NCBI GenBank assembly: GCA_963777595.1
Contig: CAVZRE010000040.1
Span: 186,001-250,000 of the forward strand
Source of the DNA: CAVVFX01 sp963777595
Lineage (GTDB): Bacteria; Acidobacteriota; Terriglobia; Bryobacterales; Bryobacteraceae
Direction: 5' to 3'
DNA length: 64,000 nucleotides
Positions 52,330 to 61,889 of this stretch are shown here, in pieces. The notes beneath the pieces are model-generated. The model was not told the origin of the DNA and did no database searches. It saw only the letters and a program-made list of their open reading frames with translations. Each line of letters starts with the position of its first letter. Position 1 is the first letter of the stretch. Made by a program: the position numbers and the translations under genes.

Positions 52330-53763
52330 TCACGCAAGGATTTCTTTGACCACCCGGCCTTCCACATCGGTAAGCCGGAAGTGGCGGCCCTGGAACTTGT
52401 AAGTCAGCTTAGTATGGTCGATCCCCAGACAATTCAGGAAGGTCGCTTGCAGATCGTGCACGTGAACCGGATCTCTCCGTGATGTTGTAGCAGAAATCAT
52501 CGGTAGCGCCGAGCACGACGCCAGGCTTCATTCCTCCGCCGGCCATCCACATCGTGAAACAGCGTGGGTGATGGTCGCGGCCGTAGTCGTCCTTGGTCAG
52601 GCGTCCTTGACAGTACACCGTGCGTCCGAACTCGCCGCCCCAGACCACCAGAGTATCGTCCAACATGCCCCGCTGTTTCAGGTCTGAGATCAACGCGGCG
52701 GATGCCTGGTCGGTATCTTTGCACCTCGCCGGCAGACCCTTCGGCAAGCCGCTGTGATGGTCCCAATCACGATGGTAGAGCTGGACAAAACGCACCCCCC
52801 GTTCAGCCAACCGGCGAGCCAGCAGACAATTCGATGCAAACGTTCCCGGTTTCTTGGCGTCAGGACCGTATAGATCGAGCACCGACTGAGGCTCCTTGGA
52901 AAGATCGGTCAATTCGGGCACGGATGCTTGCATCCGGAACGCCATCTCATATTGCGCGATGCGCGTTGAGACTTCGGGATCGCCGGTCGCATCGGCTGTC
53001 ATATGGTTCAACTTGCCGAGTGTATCGAGGAACGCCCGCCGGTCGTCGCGATCGAAGCCGCGCGGATCGGAGAGGTACAGTACCGGATCGCCGACCGAGC
53101 GGAACTTCACGCCTTGATACTTACTGGGCAGAAAGGCGCTGCCCCAGAGCCGGTCGAACAGCGGCTGCCCGCCGGAACCGGATGAGATCATCACCACGAA
53201 CGCGGGCAGATTCTCGGTCTCCGCTCCGATGCCGTAAGAGATCCACGAGCCCATGCTGGGACGTCCGCCAAGCTGCGCGCCGGTCTGCATCATGGTAACC
53301 GCGGGATCGTGATTGATGGCTTCGGTGTGAACGCTTTTGACGATAGTGAGATCGTCCGCCATCTTGGCGGTATGCGGCAGCAGTTCACTGATCCACGCGC
53401 CGCTTTTGCCATATTGAGCGAACTTGAACTTCGACGGCACCACGGGAAAGTTTGCCTGCTGCGAGGACATGCCGGTTAGCCGCTGTCCCATGCCGGATCG
53501 ATTCAGGCAGTTCCGTGCCTTGGCAGGTCGACAAGCTTAGGCTTGTAATCGAATAGCTCCATCTGCGACGGGCCACCGGATTGGAAAAGATAAATGACGC
53601 GCTTCGCTTTTGGCGCGAAGTTCGGAAAGCCGGGCAGGCCACCGGTCGCCTTCGGCGATTCATTCGCAAGCCCATCGCGGTCGAAGAGACTTGCCAATGC
53701 CGCGACGCCGATGCCGGTCGCAGACCGCGAGAAAAAATGCCGTCGGGTGAGAGCAGGGTCCAT
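52330..53763 (-). CDS. DUF1501 family Tat-exported protein (second copy), three frameshifts
   Basis: About 477 residues after correction. Leader MDPALTRRHFFSRSATGIG (Tat). Core segments: YLFQSGGPSQMELFDYKP, VKSVHTEAINHDPAVTMMQTG, RFVQLYHRDWDHHSG, VVWGGEFGRTVYCQG and HHPRCFTMWMAGGG. Frames change near 53523 and 53492, together restoring LVDLQGTELPESIR then GQRLTGMSSQQ. A third near 52469 restores DPVHVHDLQATFLNCLGIDH and a stop at 52330. It follows a PSD1 gene by 6 bases, the same pairing as at 6.2-10.2 kb. Confidence 0.88.
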
Positions 53764-53769
53764 TCGAAT

Positions 53770-56700
53770 TTACTCCTTGGTAATGGTCTCGTCGAGGTTG
53801 AGAATCAAACTCGCTACCGTGGTGTAGGCGGCTAATTCAGCCGTATCCAGCGTCTTATCGCGCGAAGAATCGCCATTCGCGAGGAATTCCTCGGCGGCCT
53901 TGGGATCGGCTCGGTAGCGTTTCTCGAATCGTTGCAGGGTCTCCAACAGTAATTGCGTTTCGGCCCCCGACGGCGGGCGGGCGAGTGCCAGACTCCACCC
54001 ATAATCCAATCGCTGCTCCGGCTGCGGGCCTCCGTCCTTCATCATCCGCTCTCCCAGTTTGCGCGCGGCTTCGAGAAAGGCGACATCATTCATCAGATTA
54101 AGCGCCTGCAATGGAGTGTTGGTCCGGACCTCGCTCACTGTGCACACTTCGCGATTCGGCGAATCGAAGTTCATCATGAACGGCGGCGCGACGGTCCGTT
54201 TCCAGTAGGTGTAGAGCGACCGGCGATAAAGCCCATCGCCCTTGTCCGGTGTGTAGCCTGCGCCTCCCGCGAGTTCCTGCCATAACCCCGGAGGCTGATA
54301 CGGTTTCACGGAGGGACCGCCAGTCTTTTCCACCAGCAACCCGGCAAGATATAGGGCCTGATCGCGAATCATGTCGGGGCCGAGACGCAGCCGCGGTCCA
54401 CGGGCGAGCAGCCGGTTGTCGGGATCCTTTTGCAGCAGTTCCGGAGTGATGTTTGAAGACTGACGGTATGCGGCAGACATCACGATCGTCTTTTGCAGGG
54501 CCTTTACGTTCCAGCCGCTTTCCATGAATTCGACAGCCAGCCAATCGAGTAGATCCTGATTGACCGGCGGATCGCCCTGCGAGCCGAAATCCTGCACCGT
54601 CTTCACCATTCCCGTGCCGAAATACATTTGCCAGAAGCGATTCACCGTCACGCGGGCGGTGAGTGGATTATTCGCGGTCCACCAGCCAGCGCGCGAGGCC
54701 GAGACGGTTCTTGGGCCACTCTGGCTTCATCGCCGGGAATACCGATAAGATGCCGGGCGTCACCGTGATCGCCATGTGCGTCATAGGCGCCGCGCTTGAG
54801 AATAAAGGTCGGCCGCGGCGGATTCATATCCTGCATGACCATGGTTGTAGGCACGGTCTTGAGATACGCATCGTAATCTTTCTTTGCCGCCAGCAATTGC
54901 TCGCGGGCAGCGCGCATCTCCAGAGGAAGCGCCGTTTCGAGAAAACAAAATCGCAGCTTATCGGCTTGCGCCGCGGTTCTGGCACGGGGTTCGAGTGCTG
55001 CGATCCGCGGGACTGGATCGAGCAGCGGAATCACCGCAGCCTCTTGCGGCGTAAGTTCGCGATCGTAGACGCGCACGTCCGCGATATCGCCGGTGAAGCG
55101 AAGTCCCGCTCCCGCTCCGATTCGGAAAGGACGATTCCCTTTCATCGGCCAGATCAACTCGTCGAACAGCACGTTGATTTTCTGTGGTCGGCCGTCAACG
55201 TAGATCCGAACGCCCGAAGCCTTCATGCCGCCATCGTAAGTAACCAGTACGTGCTGCCACTCGTGAAGTTTGACCGGCTCCGCCGTTTCGAGACGCAGCC
55301 CCAGGTCGCTCCAACGGTAAATTACGTGGAGCCGGATCTTGCCGTCGATGAGATAAACGCCGTGCCCTTTGCCCTCCATATAATCTTCGGCGTGAGAAAG
55401 AATCGCGCCCTGATTCGCCTCGGGCTTGATCCAGGCGGCGAAGGTGAACGGCTCGTTGTAGTCGAAATCCGCGATAGGTTTGGCCGCTTCCAGAAAGTGA
55501 GTGCCGTCGAAGTGACGCGCTGGACCGGCGGGGCTGGTGGCGGCGGGCAGATCGGCGGGCTTCATCTCCGCAGTTGACTGGCGGAAAGTCAGTCCCTCGG
55601 TGTCGGTCCAATCGGATGCCTGGCGGAAATCCGCTTGACGTTCCGCTTTCTCCACCGCGGGCTGCAGCCGATCCCATTTCTCCTGCGCTACCGCAATCTT
55701 CGCAGCTAAGCCGTCGAGGACTCTCTGCTGTTCCGGCAGCGGTGCTTTGATCTTAGGAAAGTCGTTGCCGAAGTTATACGCAAAGCCATTACCGGGGACG
55801 CTGTTAAAAAATGCGAACATCCGGTAGTAGTCGCGCTGCGGGATGGGATCGTATTTGTGATCGTGACAGCGTGCGCAGCCGACCGTAAGCCCCATCCAGA
55901 CGGTCGCGGTAGTTTCGGTGCGGTCCGCTGCGTAGTCCACACGGAACTCCTCGGGCACGATGCCGCCTTCCGCACTGGTCCGGTGATTACGATTGAAACC
56001 GGTTGCGATCATCTGGTCGAGCGTGGGATGCGGCAGCAGATCGCCCGCGATCTGGTCGACGGTGAATTCATCGTACGGCAGATTGCGATTGAACGCGTCG
56101 ATCACCCAGTCGCGCCAGCGCCACATTTCTCGTACGCCGTCGTTCGAATAGCCGTTGGTGTCGGAAAATCGCGCAGCTTCCAACCAGCGGAATGCCATGC
56201 GTTCACCGTAACGAGGCGAGGCAAGCAGGCGATCGACCAGTTTCTCATACGCATTGGCCGATCGATCGCGAAGGAAGTCATCCACTTCGCGCAGTGTAGG
56301 CGGCAACCCCGTGAGGTCCAGACTGACGCGCCGGATCAGCGTTCGGCGATCGGCTTCCGGCGAGGGATGTAATCCTTCGCGATCGAGGCGCGCACGAATG
56401 AACCAATCGATACTGTTACCTTGCGCGGGACGTTTCGGCGGGATGAAGGACCACAACAACTGCCACTTTGCGCCCTGGTCGATCCAGCGGCGAACGGTGT
56501 CTATCTCCTTGGCGCTAAGCTTCTCGCGGCCGGCATACGCGGGCGGCATGCGGACGGAGGTGTTCTCCGAACTGATGCGGCGGTACATTTCGCTTTGCTC
56601 GGCATGGCCGGGAACGATTACCTTGGTCGCACCGCCCTCGATATCGAAACGCATTTGCGTCTTGCGGCTGACACTGGAAGGTCCATGGCAGGTATAGCAC

Positions 56701-56810
56701 TTGTCGGAAAGGATCGGCCGGATGTCCCGGTTGAACTCGACTTCCTGCGCCGCCAACGGGATCAGCGAAAGAAGGGCAATGGCCAACTGGCTGGACGTTG
56801 GGAGCGGCAT
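53770..56810 (-). CDS. PSD1 protein with cytochrome-type and LamG domains, two frameshifts
   Basis: About 1013 residues. Signal peptide LAIALLSLIPLAAQ. In order: PSCyt1 heme-type domain with CYTCHGPSSVSRK near 37; DUF1549 (PSCyt2) with WFIRARLDREGLHPSPEADR near 135 and GCARCHDHKYDP near 310; a concanavalin-like LamG domain at about 445-600 (FTFAAWIKPEANQGAI, VYDRELTPQEA); and DUF1553 (PSD1) at the end (VNRFWQMYFGTGMVKTVQDF). Frames change near 54764 and 54670, each restored by one base to give VTPGILSVFPAMKPEWPKNR and then NPLTARVTVNR. An extracellular, possibly heme-carrying protein of unknown reaction. Standard CXXCH here contrasts with CX4CH in the first copy. Confidence 0.88.
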
Positions 56811-56900
56811 GGATCGCTACCCTCCAGTCTATCGTTTACCGCACTGACGGTGGAATGAGGCATCCCGCCAGCCGTGCGAACAATTCGGAAGCAGTCCGCA

Positions 56901-56943
56901 TTACATTTCAATTACCTTTGATATACTCCAATTTGCCAAGGGG
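56901..56943 (+). promoter_or_regulatory. Putative promoter and ribosome-binding site of the Mo-hydroxylase operon
   Basis: TATACT (56922-56927) resembles a -10 box, with a poor -35 TTACAT (56901-56906) only 15 bases upstream. AAGGGG (56938-56943) lies 7 bases before the ATG. The local AT richness supports a promoter, but the -35 match is weak. Confidence 0.35.
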
Positions 56944-56950
56944 TTAATTT

Positions 56951-57817
56951 ATGTTTGACCAGGTCGAGGCCTACTATAGGCCCGGCAGCATCCCCGAAGC
57001 CCTTCGTTTATTTCAGACTGGTAGCGGAGGCGCACGATTCCTTGCTGGGGGAACCGATCTTATCAACCAGGCGGATCGCTCAGTCCGCACCCTCATCGAC
57101 GTCACCTATCTGGGCCTGAACTACATCCGACGCCAGGACGGATGCTGGATGATCGGCGCTACTACCACTCTCTCCGATCTGGAATCGTCGTCGATCACCC
57201 GTGCGTTGGCCGGAGGGATGCTTCTCAAGGCCGCAACCCAGTCGGGACCCGTGCAGACCCGCAATATGGCCACCGTAGGCGGCCGGCTGGCCAATCGTTC
57301 CCACTACGCCGAGATCGCCACACCACTTGTTGCTCTCGACGCCGTCGTCATACTGGCGCAGATACGCCGTCGCATAAAAATCCCGCTGGCCGAGCTGTTG
57401 AATGACCTCGGCAATGTCTTGCTTCGCGGGGCGATGATCGTCGAGATCACGATTCCGGCACTCCCCGGAGGAGGCCACATCGGCTGGTCATTCCAAAAAT
57501 TGGGTCGCACGGAAAGCGATGTCTCGCTGGTCAACGTCGCTGCAGGTCTGCAGGTCGTTCGCGGAAGCTGCAAATGGGCGCGCGTCGTGGTGGGCGGCCT
57601 GGGACCTGCGCCGGTGCGCTCCGTCCAGGCCGAGAATCAGCTGACCGGGAGAACGGTAGACGCAACGCTTATTGATGTCGCTTCCGATGCGGTGATGCAT
57701 AGCGTAACTCCGGTGAGCGGAATCCGCGGCTCGGCCGAGTACCTTTGCGAGATGACACGTGTGATGGCACGGCGGGCGTTGTTCGAATGTGCGGAGGCGG
57801 CGGGGTGCGCGCTATGA
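56951..57817 (+). CDS. Molybdenum hydroxylase FAD-binding subunit (YgfM/XdhB-like)
   Basis: 288 residues. Middle electron-transfer subunit of xanthine-dehydrogenase-type enzymes. FAD-binding motifs FLAGGTDLINQ near 31 and NMATVGGRLANRSHYAE near 100, then the C-terminal CO-dehydrogenase flavoprotein domain (SFQKLGRTESDVSLVNVAAG and AEYLCEMTRVMARRAL). The Fe-S subunit ATG overlaps its stop (ATGA). It leads the run FAD subunit, Fe-S subunit, Mo subunit, YgeY-like, YgfK-like, so it probably serves a purine- or other N-heterocycle-oxidising enzyme. Confidence 0.9.
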   Translation: MFDQVEAYYRPGSIPEALRLFQTGSGGARFLAGGTDLINQADRSVRTLIDVTYLGLNYIRRQDGCWMIGATTTLSDLESSSITRALAGGMLLKAATQSGPVQTRNMATVGGRLANRSHYAEIATPLVALDAVVILAQIRRRIKIPLAELLNDLGNVLLRGAMIVEITIPALPGGGHIGWSFQKLGRTESDVSLVNVAAGLQVVRGSCKWARVVVGGLGPAPVRSVQAENQLTGRTVDATLIDVASDAVMHSVTPVSGIRGSAEYLCEMTRVMARRALFECAEAAGCAL

Positions 57818-58290
57818 AGACGATCGAGATGAAAATCCAGCTCAACGGCGAAGCCAGACGATTTCATATCATGCCGGGCGACATTCTGCTTGACGTCTTG
57901 CGCCGGGAGGGCTTTGCCGGCGCGAAGCGCGGCTGCGAAACCGGTGCGTGCGGCGCCTGCACGGTATTAGTGAACGGTAAGCCGGTCGATTCGTGCCTTA
58001 TGTTCGCAGCGCAGGCGGACGGCAGGGAAATCCTGACCATCGAAGGACTTGCCGATGGAGACAAGTTGCATCCGCTGCAAGCGGCGTTCCTCGACTACGG
58101 CGCCGTGCAATGCGGTTATTGTACGCCGGGAATGATACTCAATACCAAGGCATTTCTGGATCACAACCCGGATCCCAACGAGACTGAAGTACGCGAGATG
58201 CTCTCGGGCAATCTCTGCCGGTGCACGGGATATACGAAACCGGTGGCTGCAGTGCTGGCCGCCGCGCGCGGAGGCAAGGCAGAAGTATGA
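57814..58290 (+). CDS. Molybdenum hydroxylase [2Fe-2S] subunit
   Basis: 158 residues. Two [2Fe-2S] clusters: plant-ferredoxin type in RGCETGACGACTVLVNGKPVD with the fourth Cys in DSCLMF, and the alpha-helical one with QCGYCTPGMIL and NLCRCTGYTKPV. It passes electrons from the molybdenum centre to FAD. ATG 57814 is chosen because it overlaps the upstream stop and matches the family N-terminus; an earlier in-frame ATG is longer than needed. Its stop overlaps the Mo-subunit ATG. Confidence 0.93.
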   Translation: MKTIEMKIQLNGEARRFHIMPGDILLDVLRREGFAGAKRGCETGACGACTVLVNGKPVDSCLMFAAQADGREILTIEGLADGDKLHPLQAAFLDYGAVQCGYCTPGMILNTKAFLDHNPDPNETEVREMLSGNLCRCTGYTKPVAAVLAAARGGKAEV

Positions 58291-60635
58291 GCACATCTGT
58301 TGTGGGCAGGAATCTTCGTAAGGTGGAAGGCGTCAAACTGGTAACAGGGCGTCCCGCTTTCACTGACGACTTTGCGCTCCCGGGCATGCTGACCGGCAAG
58401 ATTCTGCCAAGTCCCCATGCTCACGCCCGTATCCGCAAAATCGATGCGAGCGCGGCCCGGGCGCTGCCAGGCGTACGCGCAGTTCTAACTTGGGAAGACG
58501 TCCCTCGCGTGCCGCATACCACAGCCGGACAAGCGTGGCCCGAACCTTCCCCGTACGATACGTACCTCCTCGACAATAAGGTGCGGTTTGTCGGCGATCG
58601 CGTCGCCGCCGTCGCAGCGGAAACTCGTGCCATCGCGGAAGAGGCGCTGCGTCTCATCGAAGTCGACTATGAGGTCCTGCCGGCAGTGCTCGACATCGAA
58701 GCCGCGATCCGTCCCGGCGCTCCCCTCATCCACGACGAACCGGACTCCACTAACATTCACGACGCGTCGCGCAATATCGCAGGACACATTTCGAAGGAAC
58801 TCGGCAACATCGCGGAAGGCTTCCGGCAATCGGACCTGATCTTCGAGCGTGAGTATCGGACGCACCGCCAGCAGCACTGTCCGCTGGAACCGCATATTGC
58901 GATCAGCTGGCTGGATCCGGACAATCGCCTGGTCATCCGCAGCAGCACCCAGGTGCCGTTCCATAGCCGACGGCAAGTCGCCATGATCCTGCAGCTTCCG
59001 GTACAGCGGGTGCGCGTGATTAAGCCGCGCATCGGCGGAGGCTTCGGCGGCAAGCAGGAGATGCTGCTCGAAGACATCTGCGGAGCGCTGGCGCTCGCTA
59101 CGCGGCGTCCGGTGAAGATCGAGTTTACCCGCGCGGAAGAGTTCTTCATGGCGCGCAGCCGGCATCCGCAGATCCTGCACATGAAGATGGGGGTCAAGCG
59201 CGACGGCACGATTGTTGCCAGTCAATTGAAGGTGCTGGCCACGACGGGAGCGTACGGCAGCCATGCCAACACGGTGCAGGGTAATACCGGAAGCAAGGTG
59301 TTACCTCTCTATCGCGCGCCGAACATGCTATTCGAATGCGACATCGTATATACCAATACGCCCGTAGCCGGCGCGTTTCGCGGCTATGGCTGTCCGCAGG
59401 GATTCTTCGCACAGGAAACGCTCGTGGACGAAATCGCACACGAGTTGGGAATCGATCCGATCGAGTTCCGGTTGAAGAATGCTATCCGTCTCGGCGATAC
59501 CGACGAGCTTTCCGCCGTCCTCGGGGAAGGCCGCAAAGGACTGCCTCGATTGGTCCGGAGTTGCGGACTTCCTGAGTGCCTGGAGCGCGGCGCGAAGGCT
59601 GTCGGCTGGGCTGAGAAACGCAAGCGAACCAGTGATCCGGCTAGCCATTTGAGGCGCGGCGTCGGCGTGGCTGCGACGATGCAGGGCAGTGGAATCGCTG
59701 GAGTCGATTGGGCGTCGGCGTTGTTGAAGATGAGCGAGGATGGCTCGTTTCATCTGTTTTCCGGTGCTGCCGACGTGGGCGCGGGAGCCGATACGGTGCT
59801 GGCGCAAATCGCCGCCGAAACCCTCGGCGTTACTCTCGACAAGATCACCGTCACCACGGGGGATACCGACACTACGCCTTTCGATGTCGGCGCGTATGCG
59901 TCCAGCACTACCATCATCTCGGGCGGTGCGGTGAAGAAAGCCGCGGAAAAAGTTCGTGAACAGTTGCTCAGCGTCGCTGCCAAAATGCTTGAGCTTCCGC
60001 CCGACAGCCTGCAATGCCGTGACAATCGTGTCTCGGCCCCGTGCGGAGCGTCAGTGACCATGTCCGAGATCGCCTTGCGCGCCATGTACAAAGACAAATT
60101 CCAGATTATGGAGGGCGCCTCGCATTTCAACACCGACAGCCCTCCGCCTTTCTGCGTCACTTTTGCCGAGGTGGAAGTGGATACCGAAACGGGCAAGATC
60201 AAGGTGCTGAATCTGGTGAGCGCCGTCGATGCGGGCGTGGCCATCAATCCTCTACAAGCCGAAGGTCAGGTGGAAGGCGCAGCGGCCCAGGGCTTGGGCT
60301 ACGCCTTAACCGAAGAGATGGTGCTTGATGCCTCCGGGCGCATGATCAATCCGAATTTCCTCGATTACAAAATGTTCGGCCCCCAGGATCTCGCGTGTCT
60401 GAAAACAATTCTGGTTGAAACTCATGAACCGCTGGGACCCTACGGCGCGAAATCCATCTCGGAAGTGCCGATTAATGGTCCGGCGCCGGCGGTCGCGAAT
60501 GCAGTATTCAACGCCGTCGGTGTGCGCTTGCGTAAATTACCCATGCTGCCGCAGGATGTGCTGCAGGCATTGCGAGAGAAGGAACGCGCCTCACGGAGAC
60601 AAGTGATCGAGATACAGGAAATGGTAGGTGTATGA
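58287..60635 (+). CDS. Molybdenum hydroxylase catalytic subunit (xanthine dehydrogenase family)
   Basis: 782 residues. Binds the molybdopterin cofactor and hydroxylates the substrate. N-terminal aldehyde-oxidase/xanthine-dehydrogenase a/b hammerhead (VTGRPAFTDDFALPGML), then GGGFGGKQEM near 250 and AFRGYGCPQGFFAQE near 363. The region expected to hold the catalytic Glu reads GAKSISEVPINGPAPAVANA near 720 (family: GAKGVGEXP). The substrate could be xanthine or another purine, from the E. coli xdhD/ygfK neighbourhood, but this is inference. Starts and ends with ATGA overlaps. Confidence 0.9.
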   Translation: MSTSVVGRNLRKVEGVKLVTGRPAFTDDFALPGMLTGKILPSPHAHARIRKIDASAARALPGVRAVLTWEDVPRVPHTTAGQAWPEPSPYDTYLLDNKVRFVGDRVAAVAAETRAIAEEALRLIEVDYEVLPAVLDIEAAIRPGAPLIHDEPDSTNIHDASRNIAGHISKELGNIAEGFRQSDLIFEREYRTHRQQHCPLEPHIAISWLDPDNRLVIRSSTQVPFHSRRQVAMILQLPVQRVRVIKPRIGGGFGGKQEMLLEDICGALALATRRPVKIEFTRAEEFFMARSRHPQILHMKMGVKRDGTIVASQLKVLATTGAYGSHANTVQGNTGSKVLPLYRAPNMLFECDIVYTNTPVAGAFRGYGCPQGFFAQETLVDEIAHELGIDPIEFRLKNAIRLGDTDELSAVLGEGRKGLPRLVRSCGLPECLERGAKAVGWAEKRKRTSDPASHLRRGVGVAATMQGSGIAGVDWASALLKMSEDGSFHLFSGAADVGAGADTVLAQIAAETLGVTLDKITVTTGDTDTTPFDVGAYASSTTIISGGAVKKAAEKVREQLLSVAAKMLELPPDSLQCRDNRVSAPCGASVTMSEIALRAMYKDKFQIMEGASHFNTDSPPPFCVTFAEVEVDTETGKIKVLNLVSAVDAGVAINPLQAEGQVEGAAAQGLGYALTEEMVLDASGRMINPNFLDYKMFGPQDLACLKTILVETHEPLGPYGAKSISEVPINGPAPAVANAVFNAVGVRLRKLPMLPQDVLQALREKERASRRQVIEIQEMVGV

Positions 60636-61853
60636 CAGTCTTAACGGAAACAGGGCAGGCCTTAGGCATGCTCCACGACGCTGCACAGGCTTGTGAAGCC
60701 GATATTGTCAACTTCCTTCGCGACCTCATCGCGATTCCCGCGGAGAGCGGCCAGGAAGGACCCGTGATCCAACGCATCCGTCAGGAGATGCGGAAAGTCG
60801 GCTTCGATGAGATTCGCATCGATCCGATGGGCAATATCCTGGGACGTATCGGGTCGGGCAAAACCGTGATCATGATGGACTCCCATACTGACACGGTAGG
60901 CGTGGGCGATCCCAAGGAATGGGCCTGGGATCCTTATAAGGGCAAAGTGGAGGACGGCTTCGTCTGGGGACGGGGCACGTGCGATCAGCGCGCCGGCATG
61001 GCCAGCATGGTATATGCAGGCAAGCTCATCAAAGATCTGGGCTTGTTCGGCGATTACACGCTCTGGATAGTGGGCTCGGTGCAGGAGGAAGACTGCGACG
61101 GCCTTGCGTGGGTCTACATTCTGAAAGAGGACGGCATCCGCCCGGACTGCGTCGTTATCACCGAGCCGACGAATTTGCGCGTCTATCGCGGACATCGCGG
61201 CCGTATGGAAATGGAGGTCCATCTGCGTGGTCGTTCGTGTCATGCGAGCGCTCCCGAGCGCGGCGATAATCCGATTTACAAAATTATGCCGCCTGGTCGC
61301 GGAGATCGAGAAGCTCAACACGCGTCTGAAGGATGATCCGTTTCTCGGCAAAGGCACCATCGCGGTGACCCAGATTCGATCGATGTCGCCATCGTTATGC
61401 GCGGTGCCGGGCGCATGCTCGATTCATCTCGACCGTCGCCTCACGGCAGGTGAGACGCTGGAAAGCGCGGTCGCGGAAGTCCAGGCCCTGGTTCCCGAAG
61501 GCGCCGAAGTGGAGGTGCTCCGATACGATACTCCCAGCTACACGGGACTGTCGTATCCCATGCAGAAATACTATCCGACATGGGTGCTGGAGGAATCCGA
61601 TCCACTAGTCCAGGCGGCTGTGCGTACGTACCAAGCTCTGAATGCCGCTCCGCCAATCGTGGATAAGTGGGTCTTCAGCACGAACGGCGTCGGGTCGATG
61701 GGAATCATGGGTGTCCCAACAGTTGGCTTCGGACCGGGAGAAGAGGATGTGGCGCACAGCGTCCTGGAACGTGTTCCGATTCGACACCTTGTAGAGGCAG
61801 CTAAATTCTACGCGGCGTTTCCGATGACCTATCTTGAAAAGCTGAAAACATAG
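60632..61853 (+). CDS. ygeY: YgeY-like M20 family hydrolase, one frameshift
   Basis: About 406 residues after correction; a dinuclear zinc hydrolase of the M20/ArgE/DapE type. Metal ligands are in MMDSHTDTVGVGDP, WGRGTCDQRAGMAS and the acid pair in VGSVQEEDCDG. The second metal and dimer parts include SCHASAPERGDNP and MGVPTVGFGPGEED. The frame changes near 61291: dropping one base turns IMPPGRGDRE into IMPLVAEIEKL. E. coli ygeY lies in the xdh-ygf cluster and is annotated as a selenium-metabolism-linked hydrolase; the natural substrate is unsettled. It overlaps the Mo-subunit stop. Confidence 0.85.
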
Positions 61854-61889
61854 GTCACGAATGCGCGCGATTGCACATGAAGAAGAAAA